Positions 43,719-52,987 of a stretch of DNA of 64,000 nt are shown here, in pieces. Position 1 is the stretch's first letter, and each line of letters opens with the position of its first letter. The stretch is from Celeribacter sp. HF31 (GTDB taxonomy: Bacteria; Pseudomonadota; Alphaproteobacteria; Rhodobacterales; Rhodobacteraceae). The translations under genes were made by a program, and so were the position numbers. The stretch is from NCBI RefSeq assembly GCF_011806455.1, contig NZ_JAATOT010000009.1:1-64000 (forward strand), given 5' to 3'. The notes under the pieces are model-generated. The model was not told the origin of the DNA and ran no database searches. It saw nothing but the letters and a program-made list of their open reading frames with translations.

Positions 43719-44192
43719 ATGACCAAGATGAGTGAACTGCCGCAAGATCAGCAGGCCCCCGAACATCTTCGTGACACATGGCCCTATTTTTGGGTCAACC
43801 GGGTCAACGCCTATTACACCCGGGCGCTGGAAAAACGCTTGAAGCCGATGGGCGTCGACGCGCCGCGCTGGCGCGTGCTGATGTCGCTCTACCAACAGCA
43901 ATTCATGTCGGTCTCCGAGATCGCTGAATTCTCCACGCTCAAGCTCAACACCACGACAAAGATCGTCCAGCGCATGATCATCGATGGTCTGGTCGAAACC
44001 CGGGTGCGCCCGACCGATGGCCGGGTCACCGAGGTCTGCCTGACAGAAAAGGGCGATGCACTGCGTGCCAAGGCCTTGGTTGAGGTCGACCGCATTCGTG
44101 CGGAGAGTTTCTACAATACCTCGCCCGCAGAGCTTCAGACGCTCAACGAGATCCTTGAAAAGATCAGCGCCGATCTCGCGCGGATGATCTGA
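43719..44192 (+). CDS. iacR: MarR-family regulator of the iac genes (IacR-like)
   Basis: A 157-residue MarR protein with winged helix in MSVSEIAEFSTLKLNTTTKIVQRMIIDGLVETRVRPTDGR. In iac systems IacR is a MarR repressor released by indole-3-acetate or a breakdown product. Here it is convergent with iacG and divergent from the TRAP operon. An alternative start lies three codons in (43728); neither has a strong ribosome site. Confidence 0.85.
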   Translation: MTKMSELPQDQQAPEHLRDTWPYFWVNRVNAYYTRALEKRLKPMGVDAPRWRVLMSLYQQQFMSVSEIAEFSTLKLNTTTKIVQRMIIDGLVETRVRPTDGRVTEVCLTEKGDALRAKALVEVDRIRAESFYNTSPAELQTLNEILEKISADLARMI

Positions 44193-44209
44193 TGCGCGCG
44201 CGCGCATCA
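44190..44209. repeat. 20-bp perfect palindrome containing both stop codons
   Basis: TGATGCGCGCGCGCGCATCA reads the same on both strands. Its ends are the stop codons of the convergent iacR (TGA) and iacG (TCA on this strand). The alternating GC core could form a hairpin acting as a two-way block, though no T tract follows. Confidence 0.7.
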
Positions 44210-44710
44210 GGCTTGCTCCACCGTGAGATGGTGATAGTCGCGGCTGAACCACACAAGCCCATGACGCGCCTCCTCGGAGAGCCGTACCGCCTCGACCTGG
44301 CAAAAGAGCACGGAGTGGGTTCCTTCCTCATGGCGACTGGTGATGCGGCAATCGAACGCGACATTGGCATCCGCCAGCATCGGTGATCCGGTCTGAGCGG
44401 TGACCCATTCACCATAAGAAAAGCGATCCACGCCTTCGACATAGCGGGCAAAATGACCGGACAGCGCCTGATGTTCTGAGGCCAGAACATTGACAGCCAA
44501 CACGCCGTTTTCGACGAATTTGTCGTGGGCAAAGGCGTTCTTATTGATGCAGACCAGAAGCGTCGGCGGTTGATCCGTCACCGAACAGACCGCGGAGGCC
44601 ACGAGCCCGTGTTGTCCCGCCGGTCCGTCGCTGGTGATCAGGTTCACCGCCGCGCCAAGCCGGCTCATGCCTTCGCGAAAATCAAGCTGGGTTTGTGTGA
44701 GATCAACCAT
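44207..44710 (-). CDS. iacG: Flavin reductase of the iac pathway
   Basis: A 167-residue HpaC-like flavin reductase (FREGMSRLGAAVNLITSDGPAGQHGLVASAVCSVTDQPPTLLVCIN is the hallmark region). It would supply reduced flavin to the IacA monooxygenase. Last gene of iacHABCDEFG, three bases after iacF. Confidence 0.88.
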   Translation of the reverse strand: MVDLTQTQLDFREGMSRLGAAVNLITSDGPAGQHGLVASAVCSVTDQPPTLLVCINKNAFAHDKFVENGVLAVNVLASEHQALSGHFARYVEGVDRFSYGEWVTAQTGSPMLADANVAFDCRITSRHEEGTHSVLFCQVEAVRLSEEARHGLVWFSRDYHHLTVEQA

Positions 44711-44713
44711 GGC

Positions 44714-45676
44714 TCAAATCTCCAAGACCAGTTTCGGACCTTTGGCCCGCGAACAGCAGGCGCAAATCACGTCACCGTCCTCGCGCTCCTCTTCGGTGAG
44801 GAATTGATCGCGGTGGTCGATCTCGCCCGAAAGCACATCGGTCAGACAGGTGCCACAAACGCCTTCTTCGCATTTCACCTCGATCTTGATGCCTTCGCGC
44901 GCCAACGCCTTGGCGATCGTGTCATCGGGACCGACCGTGATGGTCACGCCGCTCTCGGCGCATTCGACCTCGAATGTGTCGCCGGTCACGTCGACATCGG
45001 CGGAGAAATATTCCCGATGCACATTGGCGGTGGCATGCCCCGCCGCTTCCGCCGTCTCGATCACCCAATCCATGAAGCCCTGCGGGCCGCAGACATAGAG
45101 ATGGGTGCTTGCGGCGGGCACGGGCAGATCCCGTGTGAGATCGAGCTTTTGCGCCGCATCCATATCGTCGAAATGGAACACCACCTTGTCGGCAAAACCG
45201 CAGTCTTTAAGCTCGTCCATAAAGGCGGTGACGCCCTCGGAACGGGTGCAGTAATGCAGGGTGAAGTCTTTCCCAATCGCATGGAGCCGCTTGGCCATCG
45301 CGATCATCGGCGTGATGCCGATGCCGCCGCCCAAGAGCACGGTGATCTCGGCGCTCTCATCGAGCGGGAAGTGATTGCGCGGGCCTTCAACCGTGAACAC
45401 GGCGCCTTCGACAGCCGTTTCATGCACCTTCACCGAACCGCCCCGGCTCTGCGGGTCTTTCAAAACGCCGATCTCATAAAACCCGGTCTCGGCCGGATCG
45501 GAGCAGAGCGAATATTGCCGCCACATGTCGAGATCCGGCAGGTAGAGATCGAGATGCGCCCCGGCCTCATAGGGCAGGATCGCGCCGCCCGTTTCCGGCG
45601 CAAACCGGATGCGGGCTATGTCGCCACGGTCGTCGATGCGGGCGATGACTTTGAGTTTTTGTGCGTTGTCAGCCAT
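44714..45676 (-). CDS. iacF: Ferredoxin reductase of the IacCD dioxygenase
   Basis: About 320 residues of the phthalate dioxygenase reductase type: flavin-binding barrel, NAD domain (VLLGGGIGITPMIAMA), and a C-terminal plant-type 2Fe-2S domain with CEEGVCGTCLTDV and a distal CACC. It passes electrons from NADH to the Rieske oxygenase. ATG at 45676 with a GAGGTAAAG site; 2 bases after iacE. Confidence 0.9.
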   Translation of the reverse strand: MADNAQKLKVIARIDDRGDIARIRFAPETGGAILPYEAGAHLDLYLPDLDMWRQYSLCSDPAETGFYEIGVLKDPQSRGGSVKVHETAVEGAVFTVEGPRNHFPLDESAEITVLLGGGIGITPMIAMAKRLHAIGKDFTLHYCTRSEGVTAFMDELKDCGFADKVVFHFDDMDAAQKLDLTRDLPVPAASTHLYVCGPQGFMDWVIETAEAAGHATANVHREYFSADVDVTGDTFEVECAESGVTITVGPDDTIAKALAREGIKIEVKCEEGVCGTCLTDVLSGEIDHRDQFLTEEEREDGDVICACCSRAKGPKLVLEI

Positions 45677-45678
45677 CT

Positions 45679-46440
45679 TTACCTCACATAAAGCCCGCCG
45701 TTGACGTCCCAACACGCGCCGTTGACGAATGCCGCTTCGGGGCTGGCAAGCATCACCACCATCTGCGCCACGAAGTCGGGATCGCCGAGCTTCTGCACCG
45801 GGATACCCGCAATCGCCGCCTCGATCTTGTCGCCCAGAACACCGCGCACCATCGGCGTGTCCATCGGACCGGGCGCAATGGCGTTGCAGGTGATGCCAAA
45901 GGGCGCGAGATCGCGGGCGAACACTTTGGTCAGCGTCAGGATCGCGCCTTTCGAGGCCGCGTAATGCGCCCCCGTGGCCGTGCCACCATTCTGACCCGCG
46001 AGCGAGGCCATGTTGACGATCCGGCCATAGCCGCGGTCCTTGAAGTGGCGCGCAAAGATCTGGCTTCCTGCAAAGATACCGCCCGCATTGGTCGCCATGA
46101 TGTCGTTGAAGACCGCAGGATCAATCTCCATCAGCGGCTGCGCCATGGTGCGCGCGGCGTTGTTCACCAGCACCTCGACGGAGCCATAGCGTTCAATGCA
46201 TTTGTCGAGCACCTCCTGGAAGTCGTCCGGCTTGGAAACGTCCAGTGTGGCGGTGATCGCGGTGTCGCCCGCAAGGTCCAGTTCGGAGGCCAGAGCTTGC
46301 GCCTCCTCGCCGGGGTCGATGTCGGCGATCACCACGCGGTAGCCCGCCTTGTGCAGGGCCCGGACGACGGAGGCGCCAAAGCCGCGCGCTCCGCCGGTGA
46401 CAACGGCTGTCTGGATCTGTTCAGGAAGAGGCGCTGTCAT
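45679..46440 (-). CDS. iacE: Short-chain dehydrogenase of the iac pathway
   Basis: A 253-residue classical SDR: VTGGARGFGASVV, NNAA motif, and HYAASKGAILTLTK with Tyr/Lys. In iac systems IacE reduces or oxidises an oxindole-type intermediate after IacA. Its start shares one base with the iacD stop. Confidence 0.88.
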   Translation of the reverse strand: MTAPLPEQIQTAVVTGGARGFGASVVRALHKAGYRVVIADIDPGEEAQALASELDLAGDTAITATLDVSKPDDFQEVLDKCIERYGSVEVLVNNAARTMAQPLMEIDPAVFNDIMATNAGGIFAGSQIFARHFKDRGYGRIVNMASLAGQNGGTATGAHYAASKGAILTLTKVFARDLAPFGITCNAIAPGPMDTPMVRGVLGDKIEAAIAGIPVQKLGDPDFVAQMVVMLASPEAAFVNGACWDVNGGLYVR

Positions 46441-46934
46441 CAGAACAAATAGCTGAACGAATTCAGCATCCCGTCGGAGTTCAGGAGACGAACGATTTTC
46501 TCATGAATCTTAAACCCGTCCTCGGTGACTTTCAGGGTGTAAGAGACATTCCCGGCCCAAACGCGCTGGCGTCCGAACTTGTCCTCGATCAGATGCTCTG
46601 CACAGGACACCCGGATCACATCGCCCTCGGCGGCGTCGATCCGAAACCGCGACAGGGTGCGCACGGTCTGGGCGGGCGGCGCCGACGAGATCGAGAACCC
46701 ACGCTGAAAGCGGCCAATCCGGTCGCGACGCATCTTGTCGTTGTCATAGCACAGGTTGAGCTGGTTCTTGTAATCCTCGCCCTCGCCGATCGGCAGGATA
46801 TACACCCCGTCCTCGGTCCAGAGATCGAGCCATTTGTCATATTCCGTGGCGTCGAGCATTGCGCCCTCGGCCCAGATGAATTCCGTGACATCGGCCAGCA
46901 GCGAACGCATGTCGATTTTGCTCATCTCGGTCAT
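46440..46934 (-). CDS. iacD: Rieske dioxygenase small (beta) subunit
   Basis: A 164-residue ring-hydroxylating dioxygenase beta subunit (NTF2-like fold), with FIWAEGAMLDATEYDKWLDLW and VSYTLKVTEDGFKIHEKIVRLLNSDG. Structural partner of IacC. ATG at 46934 overlaps the iacC stop by four bases; ATG at 46925 or 46916 are alternatives. Confidence 0.9.
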   Translation of the reverse strand: MTEMSKIDMRSLLADVTEFIWAEGAMLDATEYDKWLDLWTEDGVYILPIGEGEDYKNQLNLCYDNDKMRRDRIGRFQRGFSISSAPPAQTVRTLSRFRIDAAEGDVIRVSCAEHLIEDKFGRQRVWAGNVSYTLKVTEDGFKIHEKIVRLLNSDGMLNSFSYLF

Positions 46935-48208
46935 TGCGACATCATCCTTTTCCACATTTTGTAAGCGGCGCGCATGCCCGTCTCGGCAGAGATGTGGCCG
47001 CGCGGACCATCGGGACCGGGTTCTTCGTCCACGAGACCTCGGTTGACGAGGATCGGTAGGCTGTCGCCGCCCTTGGTGCCGCGCTGAACGCGTTCCCAAA
47101 CCTCGGCATCGTCTGGCGAACCGAACCCCATCGGCCCTTGGAAATGTTCGTGAAGACGCATCCGCGCCTGGTTGGCCGCTGCCGGTCCGCCGTCCATGCC
47201 GATGGCGATGTGACGAATGTCTGTCTGTTCGACCGAAACCGGGGTGAGCACGCGGAAGAAGGCCAGCGAGAATGACACGTTGGGGAAGAGGTTCAGGTTG
47301 AACCCTGCCCCGCCGACGGCGCGCACGATCTTCTTGACCTGATCCTCCGGATAGCCTTCGGCGCGGATTTCCTCGGCCAGCTCGGCAAAACGGTCCGGGA
47401 TCGGCGCGTCGAGGTTGTCGTCGAGATCTTCGAGCTCGGGGATCATCATCATGATCGAATGGCCGTTGCCCAGATCCTCGACCCAGCCGCGGCCCTTGTC
47501 GAGGAAGTCGAACATCTCCTCCGTGGCACCATCAAGCGTCTGCATGAAGGACTTGTGCACGATCGGGAAGTGGTAGGCGTCGGTGGTGTTCTCCAACTGC
47601 ACTTTCCAGTTCATCGGGACGGTGAACTGATGCTCGCCCAGAACCTTGACCGGGAACCCGCCGCCCTGCTTCATGAACAGGTCGATATAGCGGCAGACCG
47701 CTTCACCGAGGAATTCCTCAAGCGGCTCGATGTCCTCTTTAAAGGTGGCAAAGACCATGCCGTTGTAGGATTCCGTACGCAGTTTCAGCAACCCGTGCTG
47801 CGCCTTGTCGAAATCGTCGCCGTACTGCTCCGGATAGGGCAGCGCGCGCAGCGAGCCGTCGAGACCGTAGCCCCAGCCGTGGTAGGGGCATTGGAACGAC
47901 GAGGTCTTGCCCTTTTTCACTTCACAGACGGTGGCGGCGCGGTGGCGGCACCGATTGACCATGCAATGGATCTTGCCTTTGCGGTCGCGCACCACGATCA
48001 CCGGCTCAAGGCCGACATGCGACAGTTTGAACGAGCCCTTGTCGGGGAATTCGCTCTCATGCGCGACCCAGACCCAGGTGTTCTTGAAAATTTTCTCCAT
48101 CTCTTCGGCGAAGAGCTCCGGGTCCTCATACATCGAGGTGGCGACCTTCGCGTTCTCGCTGTCATAGAGCGCGTCGAGATCGCTGAACTTTGGCATATCG
48201 AGTGACAT
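46931..48208 (-). CDS. iacC: Rieske dioxygenase large (alpha) subunit
   Basis: A 425-residue Rieske oxygenase. The 2Fe-2S ligands are CRHR and CPYHGWGYG about 18 residues later; the mononuclear iron site is in ENTTDAYHFPIVHKS (bridging Asp, two His). With IacD, IacF it is placed at the later oxygenation of the indole-acetate skeleton toward catechol. RBS AAGGAG. Assignment as IacC rests on the surrounding set. Confidence 0.92.
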   Translation of the reverse strand: MSLDMPKFSDLDALYDSENAKVATSMYEDPELFAEEMEKIFKNTWVWVAHESEFPDKGSFKLSHVGLEPVIVVRDRKGKIHCMVNRCRHRAATVCEVKKGKTSSFQCPYHGWGYGLDGSLRALPYPEQYGDDFDKAQHGLLKLRTESYNGMVFATFKEDIEPLEEFLGEAVCRYIDLFMKQGGGFPVKVLGEHQFTVPMNWKVQLENTTDAYHFPIVHKSFMQTLDGATEEMFDFLDKGRGWVEDLGNGHSIMMMIPELEDLDDNLDAPIPDRFAELAEEIRAEGYPEDQVKKIVRAVGGAGFNLNLFPNVSFSLAFFRVLTPVSVEQTDIRHIAIGMDGGPAAANQARMRLHEHFQGPMGFGSPDDAEVWERVQRGTKGGDSLPILVNRGLVDEEPGPDGPRGHISAETGMRAAYKMWKRMMSQ

Positions 48209-48240
48209 GTCAGCTCCTTTCAGTGGGGTGACCCGTTAGA

Positions 48241-48603
48241 TCACAGTTGCGGGATTTCGAGCGCGCGACCCATGCGCGCCTCGACGGTCATGTATTTCCA
48301 CAGACGATCGTTGCCCTCGCCCACCACAATGGTGCGCAAGAGATTGCAAGCGGCCTTCACCGCGTCGCGGTTCGGGAAATCGGCCATGATGTACCAAGTG
48401 TAGGGAAAGCCCACGGAGGCCCCGACAAAGGTCTGATCGTCATCGAAGGTGCCGACGATTTCGACGCCGTCCATCTGGTCGATGGAGACCATCAGTTCCT
48501 GCGTGGCTTTCCAGACCGGCCCGATCTGATCGAAGGGCAGGTTGAAAAACGCGGCGTGGTTGTTGAAACACAAAAGGGTCCGGATCGGTGGGGTGTCGGT
48601 CAT
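48241..48603 (-). CDS. iacB: IacB-like small protein of the iac operon
   Basis: About 120 residues, no signal or membrane segment. Beta-strand-rich ends with a helix (LPFDQIGPVWKATQELMVSIDQMDG) suggest a dimeric alpha-beta barrel. Conserved gene next to iacA in iac clusters; its role is not settled. Two adjacent ATGs; GGAG is 7 bases from the one at 48603. Confidence 0.78.
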   Translation of the reverse strand: MTDTPPIRTLLCFNNHAAFFNLPFDQIGPVWKATQELMVSIDQMDGVEIVGTFDDDQTFVGASVGFPYTWYIMADFPNRDAVKAACNLLRTIVVGEGNDRLWKYMTVEARMGRALEIPQL

Positions 48604-48660
48604 CATTTTGCTCCGCTTTGGGAAAGTCTGTGAAAATCTTTTGGGGTGATGCGTCCGGCC

Positions 48661-49812
48661 TTAGGGGTACCCTGGCATCACCGGCTGATCGAAGAACGCC
48701 GCGCCCGCCGACGTCCATGTGCCCTCGCCCATAAAGGCGTGCTGGGCGACACAGGCCGCGTCGATCATGCAACGACCGAGTGTGTGGCCGGTCGTCATGA
48801 CGCCGGAGCCGCCGATGACAAAGGCAATTCGGGCCGCCTCCGCGCCGTCACGCGCGGCCTTGGTGGCCACGAGACGAAGGCGCACTTTCATGTCATTCGA
48901 CACGTCGCCCGTGGTTTTAAGTTCGTCCCATGCGGCTTCGATCGTGTCGTAAAAGGCCGCGCGCGCGCCCATCAAAAGGCCCTCGGCCTTGGCGAATTCG
49001 CTTTGCACATAGGGCCGTGCGCCGGGGTTCGGCGCGCCGGTGATCGAGGCACGCTGGCGGGCATCCTCCACGAGGAAATCCAGCGCTTCACGCGCCGCGC
49101 CCAACGCCACCACGGCCAGAACCTGCGCCGCCAGAGCCATCGCCGGGAAACGGAAAATCATGTCGTCCATTTCCGGTTTGCCGCCGCGGATAAAGGTCCA
49201 TTCGGGGTCCACCACCACGTCCTCGATCACCGCATCATGCGATCCCGTCGCCGACAGGCCGATGGTGTCCCAGGTCTCGTCCACCCTGACCTTGTCGCGC
49301 GGCATCACGGCCACGCGCGGCAGTGGTGTGTCATCGCCTTCGACCTTGATGCCCGCGCCCACAAGCGAGGCGCCCATGATCCCGGAACACCACGGCCAGC
49401 GACCTTTGACTTTGAACCCGCCCGCGACCTTCTCGGCCTTTTGCGGCGGGAACATCGCGCCGGCGAAGACCGTGTTCGGGTCCTGACCGTAGATCTTGGC
49501 ATAGGTCTCGGGCGGCAGGGCGGCGAGATAGGTGGCGGAAACACCAAAGGAGGCGACCCATCCCGTGGACGCATCGGCGGCGGAAATATCCTCGATCAAG
49601 CGGCAAAAATCTGCGGGGCTCAATTCGTCCCCGCCAAAGCGCGCCGGAACAAAGGCGCGGTAGGCCCCGATTTTCTGAAGCTTCGCCACCATATCGAGCG
49701 GCACATGGCGCAGCGCGGTGAAGTCTGCGCGACGGGCGCGGATTTCATCCAGAATGGTCACATAAGAAGATTCGCCAGCCTGCTCAAAGGCCAGTTTGGA
49801 AAGATAAGTCAT
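48661..49812 (-). CDS. iacA: Acyl-CoA-dehydrogenase-fold flavin monooxygenase
   Basis: A 383-residue protein of the acyl-CoA dehydrogenase/HpaB-like monooxygenase group (VKGRWPWCSGIMGASLVGAG and the VAVMPRDKVRVDETWDTIGLSATGSHDAV block). IacA performs the first attack on indole-3-acetate with reduced flavin from IacG; it also turns indole into indigo-type products in other hosts. Overlaps iacH by four bases. Confidence 0.9.
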   Translation of the reverse strand: MTYLSKLAFEQAGESSYVTILDEIRARRADFTALRHVPLDMVAKLQKIGAYRAFVPARFGGDELSPADFCRLIEDISAADASTGWVASFGVSATYLAALPPETYAKIYGQDPNTVFAGAMFPPQKAEKVAGGFKVKGRWPWCSGIMGASLVGAGIKVEGDDTPLPRVAVMPRDKVRVDETWDTIGLSATGSHDAVIEDVVVDPEWTFIRGGKPEMDDMIFRFPAMALAAQVLAVVALGAAREALDFLVEDARQRASITGAPNPGARPYVQSEFAKAEGLLMGARAAFYDTIEAAWDELKTTGDVSNDMKVRLRLVATKAARDGAEAARIAFVIGGSGVMTTGHTLGRCMIDAACVAQHAFMGEGTWTSAGAAFFDQPVMPGYP

Positions 49813-50972
49813 TGGGTGCGGTCCTTTGGCTGAAACAGGGAAATGCAGGATGAAATCCAGCTTGCAATGGCACAGAGTTTCGCGTCCTCTCCCCGGGGTC
49901 CGATGATCTGAAGCCCGATGGGCAGGCCAGAGTTGGAGCGCGCAGGCAGGGTGAGCGCGGGGTGGCCCGACAGGTTGAATGGGCGCTGGTATCGGGTGAG
50001 AGACAGCACGTTTTGCGGGTCTTTCGCCGCGTCGAGCGTGGGAGGGAACGTGGGCAAAGAGGGCGTGATGAGCGCGTCGTAGGTGTCCAGCAACGCGTCG
50101 ACCTCTGCCGTAAAACGATGGCGGATGTCTTGGGCTTTGGCATATTGCGCCTCCGTCACCTTTCGGGCGTTGGAAAGTCGCGCGACAATGTCCGGCCCAA
50201 AAGAGGCGCCAGCGTCAAGCATCGGCCCGAATTCTTGCGCCATTTCATAGGACATCACCACCATGCCCGCATCAAAGGCCGCCTCAAGCGAGGGCAGGAA
50301 TTCATAGGGCATGTCGGGATAGGCATCCATCAGCGCGTAGACCAGCGGATCGCCAATCTCCGGGTCCACACCCTCGGATTTGATCCGCCCGAGTTTGGGC
50401 GCATGGATCATGGCCTCGGCTTTGAAGGTCGGATCAATTGCCGCCATGCCTTTGGTCAGCATCTCCATATCGCGGGCCAGAATGCCCGGGCAATCGAGCG
50501 AGCTGTCTTTCGGGGTCAGACCCTTTCGGCTGATGCGCCCAAAGGTCGGTTTGATCCCGAAGATGCCACAGCAGGTGGCGGGCTGGCGGATCGAGCCGCC
50601 GGTGTCCGTGCCCACAGCGAAATCGCAAAGCCCGGCGGCGACGGCGACGGCCGAGCCCGAAGACGACCCGCCGGGGATGCGATCGGGCCACATCGGGTTG
50701 ATCGGCGTGCCAGTAAAGACGTTCACCCCGGTCATGCCAAAGGCCAGTTCATGCATATTCGCTTTGCCGGTGATCTTGCAGCCCGCGTTCAACAACGCAT
50801 TGACGATCTCCGCGTGTTCTGTGGCCGGGGCCGCATCCGCAAATGCCGCTGAGCCACAGCCGGTCACTGTGCCTGCAATATCAATGCAGTCTTTGACGAC
50901 AACGGTCGGCCCGTCTCCCCCGAGGGAAAGCGTTCCGACCAGCGTCGCGGCGCTGGGGGCATGTGCGTTCAT
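49809..50972 (-). CDS. iacH: Amidase-signature enzyme of the iac operon
   Basis: A 387-residue amidase-signature protein. The Ser-cisSer-Lys set is visible: Lys in VVVKDCID, Ser in GGSSSGSA and the nucleophile in GTDTGGSIRQPA. In iac systems IacH is thought to cleave the amide of an opened or oxidised indole intermediate. It is the first gene of iacHABCDEFG, transcribed from the 50973-51219 region. Confidence 0.88.
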   Translation of the reverse strand: MNAHAPSAATLVGTLSLGGDGPTVVVKDCIDIAGTVTGCGSAAFADAAPATEHAEIVNALLNAGCKITGKANMHELAFGMTGVNVFTGTPINPMWPDRIPGGSSSGSAVAVAAGLCDFAVGTDTGGSIRQPATCCGIFGIKPTFGRISRKGLTPKDSSLDCPGILARDMEMLTKGMAAIDPTFKAEAMIHAPKLGRIKSEGVDPEIGDPLVYALMDAYPDMPYEFLPSLEAAFDAGMVVMSYEMAQEFGPMLDAGASFGPDIVARLSNARKVTEAQYAKAQDIRHRFTAEVDALLDTYDALITPSLPTFPPTLDAAKDPQNVLSLTRYQRPFNLSGHPALTLPARSNSGLPIGLQIIGPRGEDAKLCAIASWISSCISLFQPKDRTQ

Positions 50973-51219
50973 GTCTCAACCCTGTGGGTGTTGTTTATGG
51001 CCTTGTGTCCGGCCTCTTACGGTAAACTTCACTTAATAACGGTAATAGTCAAGTGAAAAATCTAATAAAATCTTTACGTCAGCAGCAGGTTCGCGTAAAA
51101 ATAGTTTACGGTAATTTTACTGCAACAAATCAAAGCAACCCTGCGTAAAACAGGAATAAATTTTACGCAAAGTTTGTTTTCGACAAGGAGCGGGACGGCT
51201 CCAAACCGAAAGGACGCAC
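50973..51219. promoter_or_regulatory. Divergent iacH/iacI promoter with seven TTTACG-like repeats
   Basis: AT-rich. TTACGGTAA or TTTACG/CGTAAA elements start at 51017, 51037, 51073, 51094, 51105, 51144 and 51162, in both orientations. An inverted repeat TTCACTT (51028-51034) and AAGTGAA (51051-51057) encloses the second. They are candidate regulator sites, IacR or another. GAAAGGA at about 51208 serves iacI. Confidence 0.65.
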
Positions 51220-51786
51220 ATGTCACAAGATTCCACCATCGCGGCGCTCACACGCCGGATCGAAAACCTCGAAGCCGCCAATGAGGTGCGTAACGTGCAG
51301 ATGCGCTACATGTTTCTCTGCGACACGCCGCTGCCCGAATACGGGGTCAAAGATGATGCCGAACGCATTGATCTGATCATGGAGCTGTTCTCCGAAGAGG
51401 CCGTTTGGGAAGGCGTCGGCGAATATTACGATGGTCAGTTCGGCCGTGCCGAGGGCAAAGCCGCCGTGCGCAAGCACTTCGAAGGCTTCTGGGGCGGCAA
51501 GACCGACCCGGCGCTCATTCTCAATTGCCATTACGTGACATCTGAACAAATTCACGTCTCTGAAGACGGTCTGACCGCCACCGGCCAATGGGTGCATATG
51601 CAGCCCTGGCTGTTCTCCGATGGAAAGGCGCTTTTGCGCTCGTCGCGTCTCTTCAATGCGTTCAAAAAATGCGACGATGGTGTCTGGCGCTACACGCGCA
51701 ACCGCACCGAAAACGTCTTTGTCGCGCCCCTGCCCGCGACCTGGGCCTCGGACTACCCGTCGAAATCCGTGCTGATGAAGCCGTAA
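51220..51786 (+). CDS. iacI: SnoaL/NTF2-like protein of the iac set
   Basis: A 188-residue SnoaL-like protein (RRIENLEAANEVRNVQMRYMFLCD; then LFSEEAVWEGVGEYYDGQFGRAEG), the size and fold expected for IacI. Role in indole-acetate breakdown is not well defined. Divergent from iacH and followed by a strong terminator, so it forms a single-gene unit here. Confidence 0.85.
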   Translation: MSQDSTIAALTRRIENLEAANEVRNVQMRYMFLCDTPLPEYGVKDDAERIDLIMELFSEEAVWEGVGEYYDGQFGRAEGKAAVRKHFEGFWGGKTDPALILNCHYVTSEQIHVSEDGLTATGQWVHMQPWLFSDGKALLRSSRLFNAFKKCDDGVWRYTRNRTENVFVAPLPATWASDYPSKSVLMKP

Positions 51787-51810
51787 GGCCACGCGCGAGA
51801 CAGACACACG

Positions 51811-51839
51811 AAAAGGGCGCCCGCTGCGGCGCCCTTTTT
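51811..51839. terminator. Bidirectional terminator between iacI and the amidohydrolase
   Basis: AAAAGGGCGCC (51811-51821) pairs with GGCGCCCTTTT (51828-51838), loop CGCTGC, with T tracts on both strands. It separates the convergent units. Confidence 0.93.
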
Positions 51840-51865
51840 CATGACCGTGACATGCGACCCCGCCC

Positions 51866-52987
51866 TCAGGCGCGGCAATTCGGATGTTTTGCAAGTGCTG
51901 CGAGTTGCGCCGCGATGGCCTCTTGGCTCGGCTGTTGTGCAATCATCAGATCGAGAAAGGGATCCTCGACGCCACTGCGCGCCCCGGCCAGGTCCTCGAC
52001 CACCGCGAGGGCACAGAAGGGCACGTAGCTTTCGGCATAACCGCCTTCCTGAATGACGCTGAGCCGCCCGTCACAAAGCGCATCGGCCAGCGCCATAGTC
52101 CCCCGCGTCAGATGGCGGAAGGTGCCCGAATGCGCCAGCATCCGTGCCAGAGGATCGACGCCATTGGCATCCAGCCCGTTGACCACCACGATCATCTCCG
52201 GCGCGAAATCGCGGATCGCCGGGGCAATGATGTGATCGAAAGCGGCGACATAGGCATCATGGCCACAGCCCGGCCAAAGCGGCACGTTGAGATTGGCCCC
52301 CTCGCCTGCCCCCGCGCCCGTGGCCGTGACGCCGCTGTTGTCCCCTTCGGGCGGAAAACAGCTTTCCTGATGGATCGAGATCGTCAAGACATCCGGGTCG
52401 TCATAGAAACAGCTCTGCGTGCCATTGCCGTGATGCACATCCCAATCGAGCACCGCGATGCGTTTGCGTCCAGCTTCCTGAGCGGCGCGCACCGCGATGG
52501 CGACATTGGCGAAAAGGCAAAACCCCATGGGCGTGTCCGGTAGGCAATGATGCCCGGAGGGGCGCGACACCGCATAGCTGCGACGACGCAGGCCCGTGGC
52601 CACATCCATCACCGCCTGTTTGACGAGGCCCGCAGACTGGCAGGCAATTTCATAACTGCCGCCCAGAAAAGGCGCGGTGGGATGAAGCGCCCCGCCGCCC
52701 GCATCGCTCATCGTCTTGAAGGCATCGAGATAGCTCTGCGGATGGATGCGCAACAGATCCTTGGTCTCAAGCGGCGGCGTAGACAGCACATCCAACGCTT
52801 CACTGAGGCCTGATGCGTCTATCAACCCTTTGAGACGGCGTTTCGGTTCGGGCGAGTCCGCATGGCCCGCCCCGGCGGAGGGCTGGACCCAGCCGCCGAC
52901 CGGCTGGACCAGAACGGCGGGCGGCGTGGCGAACCAGAGGGTTTTCTCATGAAAATAAAATGCCAGTCTCTCGGAAATTTGGCTCAT
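51866..52987 (-). CDS. Histone-deacetylase-like zinc amidohydrolase
   Basis: A 373-residue HDAC-superfamily protein. RPSGHHC, GFCLFANVAIA, and VLDWDVHHGNGTQ carry the catalytic His pair and zinc ligands Asp and His; the third zinc Asp is in VVVNGLDANG, where most members read SAGFDA. Bacterial members cleave acetyl-polyamines or other amides. It overlaps the LivM-like gene by four bases, ending the ABC operon, so it may hydrolyse an imported amide; an indole-acetate conjugate is a speculative option. Confidence 0.88.
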   Translation of the reverse strand: MSQISERLAFYFHEKTLWFATPPAVLVQPVGGWVQPSAGAGHADSPEPKRRLKGLIDASGLSEALDVLSTPPLETKDLLRIHPQSYLDAFKTMSDAGGGALHPTAPFLGGSYEIACQSAGLVKQAVMDVATGLRRRSYAVSRPSGHHCLPDTPMGFCLFANVAIAVRAAQEAGRKRIAVLDWDVHHGNGTQSCFYDDPDVLTISIHQESCFPPEGDNSGVTATGAGAGEGANLNVPLWPGCGHDAYVAAFDHIIAPAIRDFAPEMIVVVNGLDANGVDPLARMLAHSGTFRHLTRGTMALADALCDGRLSVIQEGGYAESYVPFCALAVVEDLAGARSGVEDPFLDLMIAQQPSQEAIAAQLAALAKHPNCRA

